This document shows positions 20,249 to 26,554 of a DNA stretch of 27,890 bases, one piece after another (within the stretch, counting starts at the first letter, position 1; the number at the start of each line of letters is the position of its first letter). The position numbers and the translations under genes were made by a program. Origin of the DNA: a virus. Below the pieces are notes generated by a model that was not told the origin of the DNA, ran no database searches, and worked only from the letters and a program-made list of their open reading frames with translations. The DNA is taken from the IMG/VR virus record IMGVR_UViG_3300008216_000055, positions 1-27,890 of that record; one strand, written 5' to 3'.

Positions 20249-21277
20249 TCATCGGACGACCGCGTAAGTTTGCTGCTTCATCGGTTTATCCGGTGGCCCC
20301 TTGATATAGGGCGCGATCCAAATCAACCGATGCGCTTTTTCCGAGGGATACCACTGAGCCCGGATGTGGCCACTCACCCACCACTGGTGATTAAAGCCGG
20401 AAGCACCACCGGTAGCTTGTTGGGCAGCCCCGCTCGGAGTCGGCAGCGCCCGTCTCAGTACGATCGTGCTGTGCGAGGCGTCTTCTTTCCTGACAGCCTC
20501 GACACGGCGGCGGATGGTGCGAGGCAACGGCACCGATGCTTTTTCTATGTACGGCGAGTTGATAAACGCTAGCTTGCGAAGGACTGTTTCAGTCCCTCGA
20601 ATCATCCCCCCCGACCGAAAATCGTCGGGATACGTCTGGCCGTATTTGATGGTGCCCCCGACGATTGCGTATCGGTCCTCTGACGGTGCTTGGATATCAC
20701 TAAGTATATCGAGTTGATCGCCACGGTCCACAAGCAGCATCCAATTCATATCGCCGCCCAGGCTCTCGCCGGTCGCAGCGTTCCGGACGCGGTGCGCCGT
20801 TTCAGTCGACATAAACATGATCGGGTGGGGCATTGCCCGGCCGATCACATGGCGCGGCAGCGGTAGTTCACGCGCCACCGCGTCAATCTCGTTGCTCCAG
20901 TAGTATGTAGCCGCCATCATCAATAGCATCCCGATAGTGGCCCTGACCCATGCGTGAGGCTGCTCAGTGCGCCCACCAAAGATGTCTAACTTTAGCAAAC
21001 CACTCGTTTCAGGAAAGGCCAGCATTGCCACAGTGTAAAGCCGCTCCCCCTGAGCCATCCAGGGAGCGGTATGGCGGAAGTCGCGGCCAGTCTGTGTATG
21101 TGCCAGAGCCGATTGGGCGTATTGTTGGAACAGTGGATCGCAGCGTACGCGTTCGGCTAGCCGGTCCAATAGGCGCTGCGTCGCAGCCGTATCGTTCTGT
21201 GCAGCTTCCATAAACCGCTGCATTTCCGGCAGGTCCCGCGCCGCCAAGAGTTGGTCATAGTCCTCGAAACTAACCAT
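20249..21277 (-). CDS. Hypothetical phage protein (342 aa)
   Basis: ATG 21277 lies inside the last codons of the truncated radical-SAM-like frame. The product has an N-terminal helical part (FEDYDQLLAARDLPEMQRFMEAAQ, TQRLLDRLAERVRCDPLFQQY), a hydrophobic helix IGMLLMMAATYYW (about 117-129), a middle section with MFMSTETAHRVRNA and WMLLVDRGDQLDILSDIQAP, and a C-terminal WWVSGHIRAQWYPSEKAHRLIWIAPYIKGPPDKP. That last part is a block I know from uncharacterised phage and plasmid proteins. No enzyme motif is evident. Confidence 0.6.
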   Translation of the reverse strand: MVSFEDYDQLLAARDLPEMQRFMEAAQNDTAATQRLLDRLAERVRCDPLFQQYAQSALAHTQTGRDFRHTAPWMAQGERLYTVAMLAFPETSGLLKLDIFGGRTEQPHAWVRATIGMLLMMAATYYWSNEIDAVARELPLPRHVIGRAMPHPIMFMSTETAHRVRNAATGESLGGDMNWMLLVDRGDQLDILSDIQAPSEDRYAIVGGTIKYGQTYPDDFRSGGMIRGTETVLRKLAFINSPYIEKASVPLPRTIRRRVEAVRKEDASHSTIVLRRALPTPSGAAQQATGGASGFNHQWWVSGHIRAQWYPSEKAHRLIWIAPYIKGPPDKPMKQQTYAVVR

Positions 21278-21632
21278 GCCGACAGCCCCGCTGAGTGAAG
21301 CCTAGGCTGAACGGGTAGTCAGGGTAAATCGAGTAGTCGTAGTACTCGTACTTCTCATCGCCGATGAACTGCTCGACCGTGCGCCAGTCACCAGTTCCGG
21401 TGCCGCCAACGATAGCCTCGGGGTAGGCCGCTTTCAAGCGGTGAACAACAGGATCACTCCAGCGGAAGATAGACGACCCGTACACAGTGTCGTATCGGGG
21501 TTCAAACATACTGGGCGATGGCGTTCGGGCCAGCACCACTTGGTCTCCACGGTTCCGGTGCCAATGGGCGAGTTTCATCAGAGCCAGGTTAGGCAACTTG
21601 CCGTCGATATGGACCAGCCTTACGGTCTTCAC
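21270..21632 (-). pseudogene. Truncated B12-binding/radical-SAM-like protein (N-terminal remnant)
   Basis: From GTG 21632, which overlaps the TGA of the small frame before it, the product of 120 residues begins MKTVRLVHIDGKLPNLALMKLAHWHRNRGDQVVLAR. It continues with YDTVYGSSIFRWSD and EAIVGGTGTG, and ends YSIYPDYPFSLGFTQRGCR plus two residues. This is the cobalamin-binding-like N-terminal domain of a phage-type radical SAM protein. In intact relatives GFTQRGCR runs into the CxxxCxxC iron-sulfur motif. Here a stop follows just after the first cysteine, and the next gene begins at the same place. It is probably inactive as a radical SAM enzyme. Confidence 0.6.
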
Positions 21633-21783
21633 GTACGTTTCAACCTGTAATCCTCCGCCTCGCACCAGATCACCCGCACGAACTCGGGATTGGTCCGGTC
21701 GAATGCCAGCAGCGCCGGGGTGGTCTTCGCGAAAGAGATAATCACCGAGTCGCCTTCGATCCCGGAACGTCATTCGTCGACAT
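21629..21783 (-). pseudogene. Frameshifted remnant of a DnaC/IstB-like ATPase C-terminus
   Basis: ATG 21783 has a strong AGGAGG but opens a 13-codon frame that stops at 21742. The stop overlaps a GTG (21745) in the -1 frame, which encodes 38 residues: VIISFAKTTPALLA, FDRTNPEFVRVIWC, EAEDYRLKRT. This parallels the end of the loader encoded at 23195-24016 (MIAATNGTTPDQLA, then FDRSSGIVRVIWC and AEDYRLK), with about 11 residues missing between. The DNA is also similar (16 identical bases, cgcaccagatcacccg, in both). It looks like a decayed duplicate; the coupled starts mean a short peptide may still be made. Confidence 0.6.
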
Positions 21784-21806
21784 TGCTTACCTCCTGCTGT
21801 GTTTGG

Positions 21807-23198
21807 TTAAATCCCCAACGGTAGCGACACTTGGGCCAGCCTCTTTTCAGCCAGCGCCAGGTAGTCAGCATTGAGGTCAACGCCGATGGCTCGACGCCCG
21901 AGCTTCTGAGCCACGACACAGGTGGTGCCGGAGCCTGCGAAGGGGTCGAGCACTGTGGCACTTATCGGGGCTCGGTCGTGGTCGCAGGTGGGCCGCCAGC
22001 CGAGAGTCTGATCCGGATGTTCTGCCTTCCACCGGGCTTGTTCCTGCCCACTTAAGCGCGAAGCACGGAATCCCATATTGCCAGCACCGACATTTCCAGC
22101 TTGGCCGCGTTCAAGCCGCTTCGGTGGATTGCGGTGATTTGGTTCTGTTTGCGCTTTCCCTTTCTCAACGACCCGCTCCCACGGCGCGCCGCACTCGGGG
22201 CAGACGCCATGCTCCGACGTGCCGGCCAGGATGCACGGCTCGACCAGCGCCTCTGGAAATGTAGCGAAATGTGCCTCGGGGTAGGGCTGCGTGGCGACCT
22301 CCCACACCGACCGCTTGTTGCGGCCACTCACGAGGGTGTCATGCTTTGCAAATCCTGCTGCTGTCCGTCTATCGTTGGTAGGCGTAGCGCCATCGAGGTT
22401 CTTCGCATCGTGGCCAGACGCCCTAACTAAGCGGCCCTCGTGAATGGCGCTCTCCCGAACCGCGTCGGCGTCGTAGTAGTACCGTTCAGCCTTCGTCAAC
22501 AGGAAAAGGTACTCGTGGCTCCGGGTCGGGCGATCGGTCACGCTCTCGGGCATGGGGTTGGGCTTCGACCACACGACGTCGCTGCGCACCCACCAGCCAT
22601 CAGCTTGGAGCGCGAGCGCCACGCGGGCAGGCATCATGCAAAGGTCTTTGTCCTTCAAGCATCCAGACAAACGATCCACCCGTTCCGCAAGGGCTGGGGA
22701 TGTATTCCCAATGATGTTGCGCCTAGAGGTAGACCAGGCCGAGGCATAGGAATCGCCGATGTTCAGCCAGCACGTCCCGTCCTTCCGCAGCACACGCCAG
22801 AGCTTGCGGAACACCTCGACCATGTGCTCGACGTAGAGGTCGATGGTCGGCTCCAGGCCAAGGGTGCCACGCCAAGCGCCGCAGGGGCAGCAGGACCTAG
22901 ACGAGGCTGACCGTAGCGGCTCTCGCTTCGCATCGACCCCACCAGGCTGTAGTTCACCACGACCGTTGACACCCTGTGCCCAGTTGCCCTTGCCTATTTC
23001 AGTGGCGACCGTTTCGTTCTCCCACTCGTGCTCGTGGTCGTCGCCGCCCCAAACGCTCGGTTCCAGCCCGTAGTCCCTCAAGCCCCAGTAAGGCGGGCTC
23101 GTCACGATGCAGTGCACCGACTCGTCGGGGACCCCGCTCAGGTCGCGGGCGTCGCCCTGGTAGAGCCGCACCACGCCGTTGTCGTAGGTTGGGGTCAT
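21807..23198 (-). CDS. DNA methyltransferase (beta-class N4-cytosine/N6-adenine, TSPPYW type)
   Basis: I chose ATG 23198 because it overlaps the loader's TGA (ATGA) and starts the conserved region; the open frame to 23402 is shadow of the loader. The 463-residue product opens with YDNGVVRLYQGDARDL, has motif IV TSPPYW (33-38), later KPNPMPESVTDRPTRSHEYLFLLTK, and ends with motif I DPFAGSGTTCVVAQKLGRRAIGVDLN (FAGSGTT at about 420). SPPYW often marks N4-cytosine enzymes, but N6-adenine is possible. A cysteine pair CPECGAPW (about 340) suggests an inserted zinc knuckle. The gene is bracketed by an intact and a decayed copy of the loader tail. Confidence 0.9.
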   Translation of the reverse strand: MTPTYDNGVVRLYQGDARDLSGVPDESVHCIVTSPPYWGLRDYGLEPSVWGGDDHEHEWENETVATEIGKGNWAQGVNGRGELQPGGVDAKREPLRSASSRSCCPCGAWRGTLGLEPTIDLYVEHMVEVFRKLWRVLRKDGTCWLNIGDSYASAWSTSRRNIIGNTSPALAERVDRLSGCLKDKDLCMMPARVALALQADGWWVRSDVVWSKPNPMPESVTDRPTRSHEYLFLLTKAERYYYDADAVRESAIHEGRLVRASGHDAKNLDGATPTNDRRTAAGFAKHDTLVSGRNKRSVWEVATQPYPEAHFATFPEALVEPCILAGTSEHGVCPECGAPWERVVEKGKAQTEPNHRNPPKRLERGQAGNVGAGNMGFRASRLSGQEQARWKAEHPDQTLGWRPTCDHDRAPISATVLDPFAGSGTTCVVAQKLGRRAIGVDLNADYLALAEKRLAQVSLPLGI

Positions 23199-24016
23199 GC
23201 TGGCACCTTCAGCCGGTAGTCTTCCGCCACGCACCAGATCACCCGGACGATCCCCGAGGAGCGATCGAACAACCGCGACGCGAGCCGGTGGCCCCACTTC
23301 TCGGCCAACTGGTCCGGGGTGGTCCCGTTGGTGGCCGCGATCATGTACGACCCGTCCGCGTAGCGATGGTCGACGATGTCCGTCAGGTAGTCGACGCCCC
23401 ACGGGGTGACGTTTGAGTCAACGCCTATCTCGTCCAACGCGAGCAGGTGAACGGATCGCAGAAAGTCCATTAGCTCGGTAACGCCTTCGCCCGAACCTAC
23501 GGCCGCCCGGAGCCGGTCTAGGAGGTCTAACGCGTTCGTGTAGTAGACCGAGTGCCCCGCCGTAAGGACGGTGCGGCAGAGCGCCTCTAGCATGTGGGAC
23601 TTGCCCGCACCCGTAATCCCCGAGAGCAGGAGGTGACGCGGCCCAGCGCCCTTGCTTAGCGCGACCACGGCGCCGAACATCTCCCGCGTATCGGTTGTGG
23701 GCTTGAAGTTGTCGAAGGTCCGAGGACCGACCGGATCATTGCGGATCGGAAGGTGAGCCGCTATGAGGTTTTGCTGATCCTGCGCTTCGCGCTGTAGCAC
23801 CGCCTGATCCATTCCGCACATATACGGGGAAAGTCCGGCCGCCGACCCGTTAGCTAGGGCTGGCCGATGCTCCTTGGCCCACTCGACGAAGCTGGCGATC
23901 CTATCCGCCCGAAGACCGCCGCCAGCGCCACACTTGAAGCAATCCTCCCGGGGAGTACAGAAGAACTCGTCAGGGACTGGCGTCCTAGGGGTCGTATCGA
24001 ATACGAGCGGGTTCAT
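23195..24016 (-). CDS. DnaC/IstB-like AAA+ ATPase, putative helicase loader
   Basis: The product has 273 residues; ATG 24016 overlaps the stop of the replication protein gene (ATGA). N-terminal cysteines (C20, C26, C29; CTPREDCFKC) may bind zinc. The ATPase core has RTFDNF (99-104), Walker A GITGAGKSH (133-141), Walker B LLALDEIG (191-198), and a sensor region ATNGTTPDQLAEKWGHRLASRLFD. These are typical of phage helicase loaders, which place the replicative helicase on the opened origin. Position directly after the origin-carrying gene supports this role. Confidence 0.88.
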   Translation of the reverse strand: MNPLVFDTTPRTPVPDEFFCTPREDCFKCGAGGGLRADRIASFVEWAKEHRPALANGSAAGLSPYMCGMDQAVLQREAQDQQNLIAAHLPIRNDPVGPRTFDNFKPTTDTREMFGAVVALSKGAGPRHLLLSGITGAGKSHMLEALCRTVLTAGHSVYYTNALDLLDRLRAAVGSGEGVTELMDFLRSVHLLALDEIGVDSNVTPWGVDYLTDIVDHRYADGSYMIAATNGTTPDQLAEKWGHRLASRLFDRSSGIVRVIWCVAEDYRLKVPA

Positions 24017-24756
24017 CCGTGCGCCTCCTTCGCGGCCCGGACAGCGGCCCGTCGATCGTCCTCGCTCTGCGGGCCTGACTGTAGCCCAGCTAGACGCTTA
24101 CTCTCCGACGTTGTGCACCAGCGCATAAAGAAGCCCTTTACGCCCTTCGGCTTCCGGCTAGGCGCTGCGTTCTCGATCCACTCTAGGGCTGCCTCAGCCT
24201 CTAGCGACAGGTTGAGGAGAGGATACGCCTCCTCCATCTTCGCAACCCACCCGTTCTGGAGAGCAGCAGCGTCGAACTTCTCGTGGGCAGATAACCGGTT
24301 AGCCCAGTCGGGCACCCCTTCTAGTAGTAATAGTTCGTTGTTAGTTCCTTTGTTAGTTACGGGTGACGCGTCAGTGCGCCCCTCGGGTAACGCATCAGTG
24401 CGTCTCCCCCTAACGCGTGGGCGCGTCACCCCCTGACGCGTAGATGCGTTACCCCCTGTCGCGTGTACGCGACTCTCCTGGGCCTCGGTAAGGCCGGGTA
24501 GCGATAGGACGAAGACGTTCGAGGTCTGCCGCCCGCCCTCGAAACGGTTGGCTACCCTTAGTAGCCCGTCGTTCTTCATGGCGTCGACGTGACGCCATAC
24601 CTGACTCCTCGAAAGCCCGCAGAGGTGCCCGAGGTCCCTGGCGCTCGGCCAGCAGACCCCTACCTCGTCGGCACGGTTGGCAAGAGCTAGGAGGACGAAC
24701 TTCCTGGCTGCTGGCAATTCCTGATCCCAGGCCCACGCTGTAGCTTGCGCCGACAT
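24013..24756 (-). CDS. Winged-helix replication initiator-like protein carrying internal iterons
   Basis: I chose ATG 24756, in a TAATG overlap with the upstream gene. The 247-residue product has a winged-helix domain near residues 1-75: AWDQELPAARKFVLLALANRADEVGVCWPSARDLGHLCGLSRSQVWRHVDAMKNDGLLRV, a layout found in phage replication proteins (lambda O- and DnaD-like). A linker (about 85-150), rich in Arg, Thr and Gly, is encoded by the iteron array. The C-terminal domain (about 165-230) is helical. The gene precedes a helicase loader, as in lambda O-P. It probably binds the iterons in its own gene. Confidence 0.75.
   Translation of the reverse strand: MSAQATAWAWDQELPAARKFVLLALANRADEVGVCWPSARDLGHLCGLSRSQVWRHVDAMKNDGLLRVANRFEGGRQTSNVFVLSLPGLTEAQESRVHATGGNASTRQGVTRPRVRGRRTDALPEGRTDASPVTNKGTNNELLLLEGVPDWANRLSAHEKFDAAALQNGWVAKMEEAYPLLNLSLEAEAALEWIENAAPSRKPKGVKGFFMRWCTTSESKRLAGLQSGPQSEDDRRAAVRAAKEAHG
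24320..24474. repeat. Probable replication origin: five 23-24 bp iterons plus AT-rich tract
   Basis: Five related 18-bp units start at 24364, 24388, 24411, 24434 and 24457, spaced 24, 23, 23 and 23 bp. The consensus is about TRACGCRTNNNNGCGYNN, an imperfect dyad ACGC...GCGT; the units are separated by C-rich spacers. A period of 23 is not a multiple of three, so protein-level repetition cannot explain it. An AT-rich stretch (24320-24360) lies directly beside the array. Iterons and an AT-rich tract inside the initiator gene is the arrangement of the lambda origin within gene O. Confidence 0.7.
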
Positions 24757-25334
24757 TACAAGCCTAACTCCTCGGCCGGGGTAGGCTCCTGGCTGATCCA
24801 CCGATAGATGGCCTCGGCCGTCGCCAGGAGGTCTTCATTTAAGCGCACGTCCTTCGCGCCGCCGCCGATGCTGTAGTAGGCTATCGCCTTGTCGACGGCC
24901 CCCTGGCGCTCGATACTCCGCCGTTTAGAGGGGTGATCCGGCTTCATCGTGTCCTCGGGTATCCGAGGAGCCGAAACGTCGGGCTGGGGGCCTGTTGGGG
25001 CCTCCTGGTGGCCGTGCCCAGCGTTGAGCTTAACGAGGTTCCAGTGGCCGTGCCCAGCGTTGAGCTTAACGAGGTTCCACTGGTAATGGTTGTCGTACTG
25101 CCCGTCCTTGTCCTGCTTGAGCTTGCCCCGCTCGATGATCGAGGTGAAGGTCTGCCGGGGCGGCGCGCCCTTATCCGGGTTGCGGGGAATCCACATCTTC
25201 GACGGGTAGTTAGATATGGACGGAATCTTGACCGATAGCTCCCACTGCGGCTCGTACGGCTCCCGCTTGGATTCCGTCTCGGCCGCGCTCAGAACCTCTA
25301 GCTCGACGGTTCGACGTACCGGGTCTTCCGCCAT
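24756..25334 (-). CDS. Unknown early/replication-region protein with internal duplication (192 aa)
   Basis: ATG 25334 has GGAGGGAG upstream. The N-terminal half looks like a small beta-barrel (VELEVLSAAETESKREPYEPQWELSVKIP, MWIPRNPDKGAPPRQTFTSIIERGKL), which could be an OB-fold single-strand DNA-binding domain. The next segment is a perfect 12-residue tandem duplication (WNLVKLNAGHGH twice). The C-terminal part (about 140-190) is helical and charged. It lies between the Xre regulators and the replication initiator. The OB-fold idea is a guess from strand pattern; no family is certain. Confidence 0.6.
   Translation of the reverse strand: MAEDPVRRTVELEVLSAAETESKREPYEPQWELSVKIPSISNYPSKMWIPRNPDKGAPPRQTFTSIIERGKLKQDKDGQYDNHYQWNLVKLNAGHGHWNLVKLNAGHGHQEAPTGPQPDVSAPRIPEDTMKPDHPSKRRSIERQGAVDKAIAYYSIGGGAKDVRLNEDLLATAEAIYRWISQEPTPAEELGL
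25008..25079. repeat. Perfect 36-bp tandem duplication inside a coding region
   Basis: Positions 25008-25043 and 25044-25079 are identical over 36 bases, or twelve codons, so the frame is kept. The absence of any substitution points to a recent duplication, or an assembly or culture variant. It lengthens the protein by one copy of WNLVKLNAGHGH. Confidence 0.95.
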
Positions 25335-25336
25335 GA

Positions 25337-25549
25337 TTAACTCCCTCCGTTCCTCTCGATGATTGCTCGTAGCTCCTCTGCCGTCTTCCCGAGAGCCGTC
25401 GCGACCTTAGTAACCGTCGTAGGGTGAGGCCCATAGGGACGACGGTGCCGCTGGTCAAGTCGGACAATAGTCGAAAGAGACACGTCGGCTGCCCTTGCTA
25501 AAGACTCCTGGCTATAATTGGCGAGTTGCCGAGCGCGCCGGAAAGTCAC
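25337..25549 (-). CDS. Xre-family helix-turn-helix regulator (70 aa)
   Basis: The gene starts at GTG 25549, overlapping the stop of the first regulator (GTGA). The product has a Cro/C1-type HTH: FRRARQLANYSQESLARAADVSLSTIVRLDQRHRRPYGPHPTTVTKVATALGKTAEELRAII, with the recognition helix near residues 23-33. There is no C-terminal peptidase domain, so it is Cro-like in size. It is transcribed with the replication genes, so it probably sets early gene expression. Confidence 0.85.
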   Translation of the reverse strand: MTFRRARQLANYSQESLARAADVSLSTIVRLDQRHRRPYGPHPTTVTKVATALGKTAEELRAIIERNGGS

Positions 25550-25755
25550 GCCACCGTCTCCGCCATCAACTGAGTGCGGAGGTCCCCCGCTTCGATCCCC
25601 AGGTGCGGTGCCAGCGCCTTCGCGGTACGGAAACGCATCTGGTGACGCCGCCCGTTCTCGTAGGAAGCGATGGCTTGGATGCTGATACCGCTCAAGGCCG
25701 ACAACTCAGCCTGGGTTAGTAGTTTGGCTTCTCGGAGTCCCTTGAGAATACTCAT
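25546..25755 (-). CDS. Xre-family helix-turn-helix regulator (69 aa), first gene of leftward unit
   Basis: ATG 25755 has no SD; the probable -10 lies only eight bases upstream, so the mRNA is probably leaderless. The product is a compact HTH: LKGLREAKLLTQAELSALSGISIQAIASYENGRRHQMRFRTAKALAPHLGIEAGDL, with recognition helix near residues 24-34. As first gene of the leftward operon and next to divergent promoters it probably binds the 25756-25850 intergenic region and controls both directions. Confidence 0.86.
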   Translation of the reverse strand: MSILKGLREAKLLTQAELSALSGISIQAIASYENGRRHQMRFRTAKALAPHLGIEAGDLRTQLMAETVA

Positions 25756-25762
25756 ACTCGGA

Positions 25763-25792
25763 AGTATAAACGGCCTTGCATTGCCTCGTCAA
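25763..25792 (-). promoter_or_regulatory. Leftward promoter of the regulator/replication operon
   Basis: The minus strand has TTGACG (25792-25787), an 18-bp spacer and TATACT (25768-25763). Each box differs from the sigma-70 consensus at one position. The expected start of transcription falls at about 25756, right at the ATG of the first Xre gene (25755), and no SD lies between, which suggests a leaderless mRNA. Confidence 0.7.
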
Positions 25793-25807
25793 TACCCTCC
25801 GCAGGGG

Positions 25808-25836
25808 TTGACAAGTGGGATTCTATGCCTGACAAT
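25808..25836 (+). promoter_or_regulatory. Rightward early promoter
   Basis: The plus strand has a perfect TTGACA (25808-25813), a 17-bp spacer and GACAAT (25831-25836; four of six consensus bases). A second -10-like TACAAT is at 25842-25847. TGACAA recurs 21 bp apart (25809 and 25830), overlapping both boxes, and could be operator half-sites. The expected transcript has a leader of about 200 nt before the first well-supported start at 26046. An isolated AGGAGGT (25850-25856) in the leader has no start codon at proper distance. Confidence 0.65.
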
Positions 25837-25974
25837 GCCTTTACAATCAGGAGGTAGCTAGAGAGTACGAACAACAAACGGTGGTGACGACAACCAACCC
25901 AAACCAAGCCCGGCAGGCGGTGCAAGGGGGGAGCTTCGAGAGCGGCGAACCCGGACCCGGCGACGAGGCGGCAA

Positions 25975-26032
25975 AGGTTCAGGGGATGAAAGGGCCACCC
26001 CTGCTGACGAGGCCCCAGCCGGGCCGAAACCT
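25975..26032 (+). ncRNA. Type III hammerhead ribozyme in the rightward early leader
   Basis: All parts of a hammerhead ribozyme are present in order. Stem III is AGGT (25975-25978) pairing with ACCT (26029-26032). The cleavage triplet GTT ends at 25979. Stem I is CAGGGG (25980-25985) with CCCCTG (25998-26003) and a 12-nt loop. The core CTGACGA is at 26004-26010. Stem II is GGCCC (26011-26015) with GGGCC (26021-26025) and loop CAGCC. The core GAA (26026-26028) follows, with the A of ACCT pairing to U16.1. Every stem pair is Watson-Crick. Predicted cleavage is between 25979 and 25980. Loops I and II could pair (GGC with GCC). The SD GAGGAG of the next gene starts at 26034, so the ribozyme sits directly on the ribosome landing site. 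Confidence 0.85.
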
Positions 26033-26045
26033 AGAGGAGACGACG

Positions 26046-26471
26046 GTGCACGTTTACACCTACAACGGCGAGATACTAGAAGTAGACCGAATCATTGAAG
26101 TGAAGTTGAAGTACCAGCAGCGAGCGGAGAGGCGCTACGAGGCCATCGGCGACCTCGGGGCCTGCTCGCTCAACCGCGACGGGTTCAAGGAAGCGAAGCT
26201 AGCCATCGAGGCGGGCGAGGCCCACGCCCACGCGCTCTGGGAAATCCTCAAGGAGCCCACCGACCGAGACGCCTACATGATCCGCCCGCTTCCGTGGGAA
26301 GGGCCGGGCGAGTATCAGTACGTCCATTTCCACGACGGCACCCATCGGTACATCAAGGTCAACGGCTTTATGGGGATCGTCTTCGAGGTGCACGGGCCTT
26401 GCAAGGGCGAGCCGAAGCCCGAACCTCGTAACGTCATAGTTGAGCACGCGAAGCACTGCGCGAGGTGCTAG
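26046..26471 (+). CDS. First rightward early gene, unknown function (141 aa)
   Basis: I chose GTG 26046 because GAGGAG (26034-26039) is six bases upstream; the frame is open back to 25881, but that part covers the ribozyme and has no SD. The product begins MHVYTYNGEILEVDRIIEVKLKYQQRAERRYEAIGD, with AKLAIEAGEAHAHALWEILKEP, then an aromatic section EYQYVHFHDGTHRYIKVNGFMGIVFEVHGPC and a C-terminal HAKHCARC, a possible zinc-binding end. No family is recognised. Likely a small early host-takeover or regulatory protein. Confidence 0.65.
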   Translation: MHVYTYNGEILEVDRIIEVKLKYQQRAERRYEAIGDLGACSLNRDGFKEAKLAIEAGEAHAHALWEILKEPTDRDAYMIRPLPWEGPGEYQYVHFHDGTHRYIKVNGFMGIVFEVHGPCKGEPKPEPRNVIVEHAKHCARC

Positions 26472-26478
26472 GTGAGTC

Positions 26479-26518
26479 CGTCCGCCTTCGGGCGGGCGTA
26501 AACCCCACGGCCCCGTGG
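26479..26518 (+). other. Two tandem hairpins between the first and second rightward genes
   Basis: CGTCCGCC (26479-26486) and GGCGGGCG (26491-26498) form an 8-bp stem with one G-U pair, closed by a C(TTCG)G ultra-stable tetraloop. CCACG (26505-26509) and CGTGG (26514-26518) form a second 5-bp stem with a 4-nt loop. No T-run follows, so these are more likely mRNA stability or processing signals than strong terminators. Confidence 0.6.
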
Positions 26519-26554
26519 CAAGGCGCGGGCCAAATCGAACAAAGGAGGTAGCGA

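Noticed and set aside
23199-23402. N-terminal extension of the second methyltransferase to 23402
   Set aside because: The extra codons read the loader gene in another frame and are Arg/Gly/Pro-rich. ATG 23198 overlaps the loader stop and starts the conserved domain.
25008-25079. CRISPR-like repeat
   Set aside because: The two copies are directly adjacent with no spacer and lie in frame in a coding region.
25881-26045. Upstream extension of the first rightward gene to GTG 25881
   Set aside because: No SD precedes 25881, the extension is low in natural protein character, and the segment is explained by the hammerhead ribozyme. GTG 26046 has a proper SD.
26471-26505. A second hammerhead-like motif (GTGAGTCC, TTCG stem, GTAAAC) after the first rightward gene
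   Set aside because: The resemblance is superficial: the invariant CTGANGA and GAAA core bases are not present and no stem I/III pairing was found.
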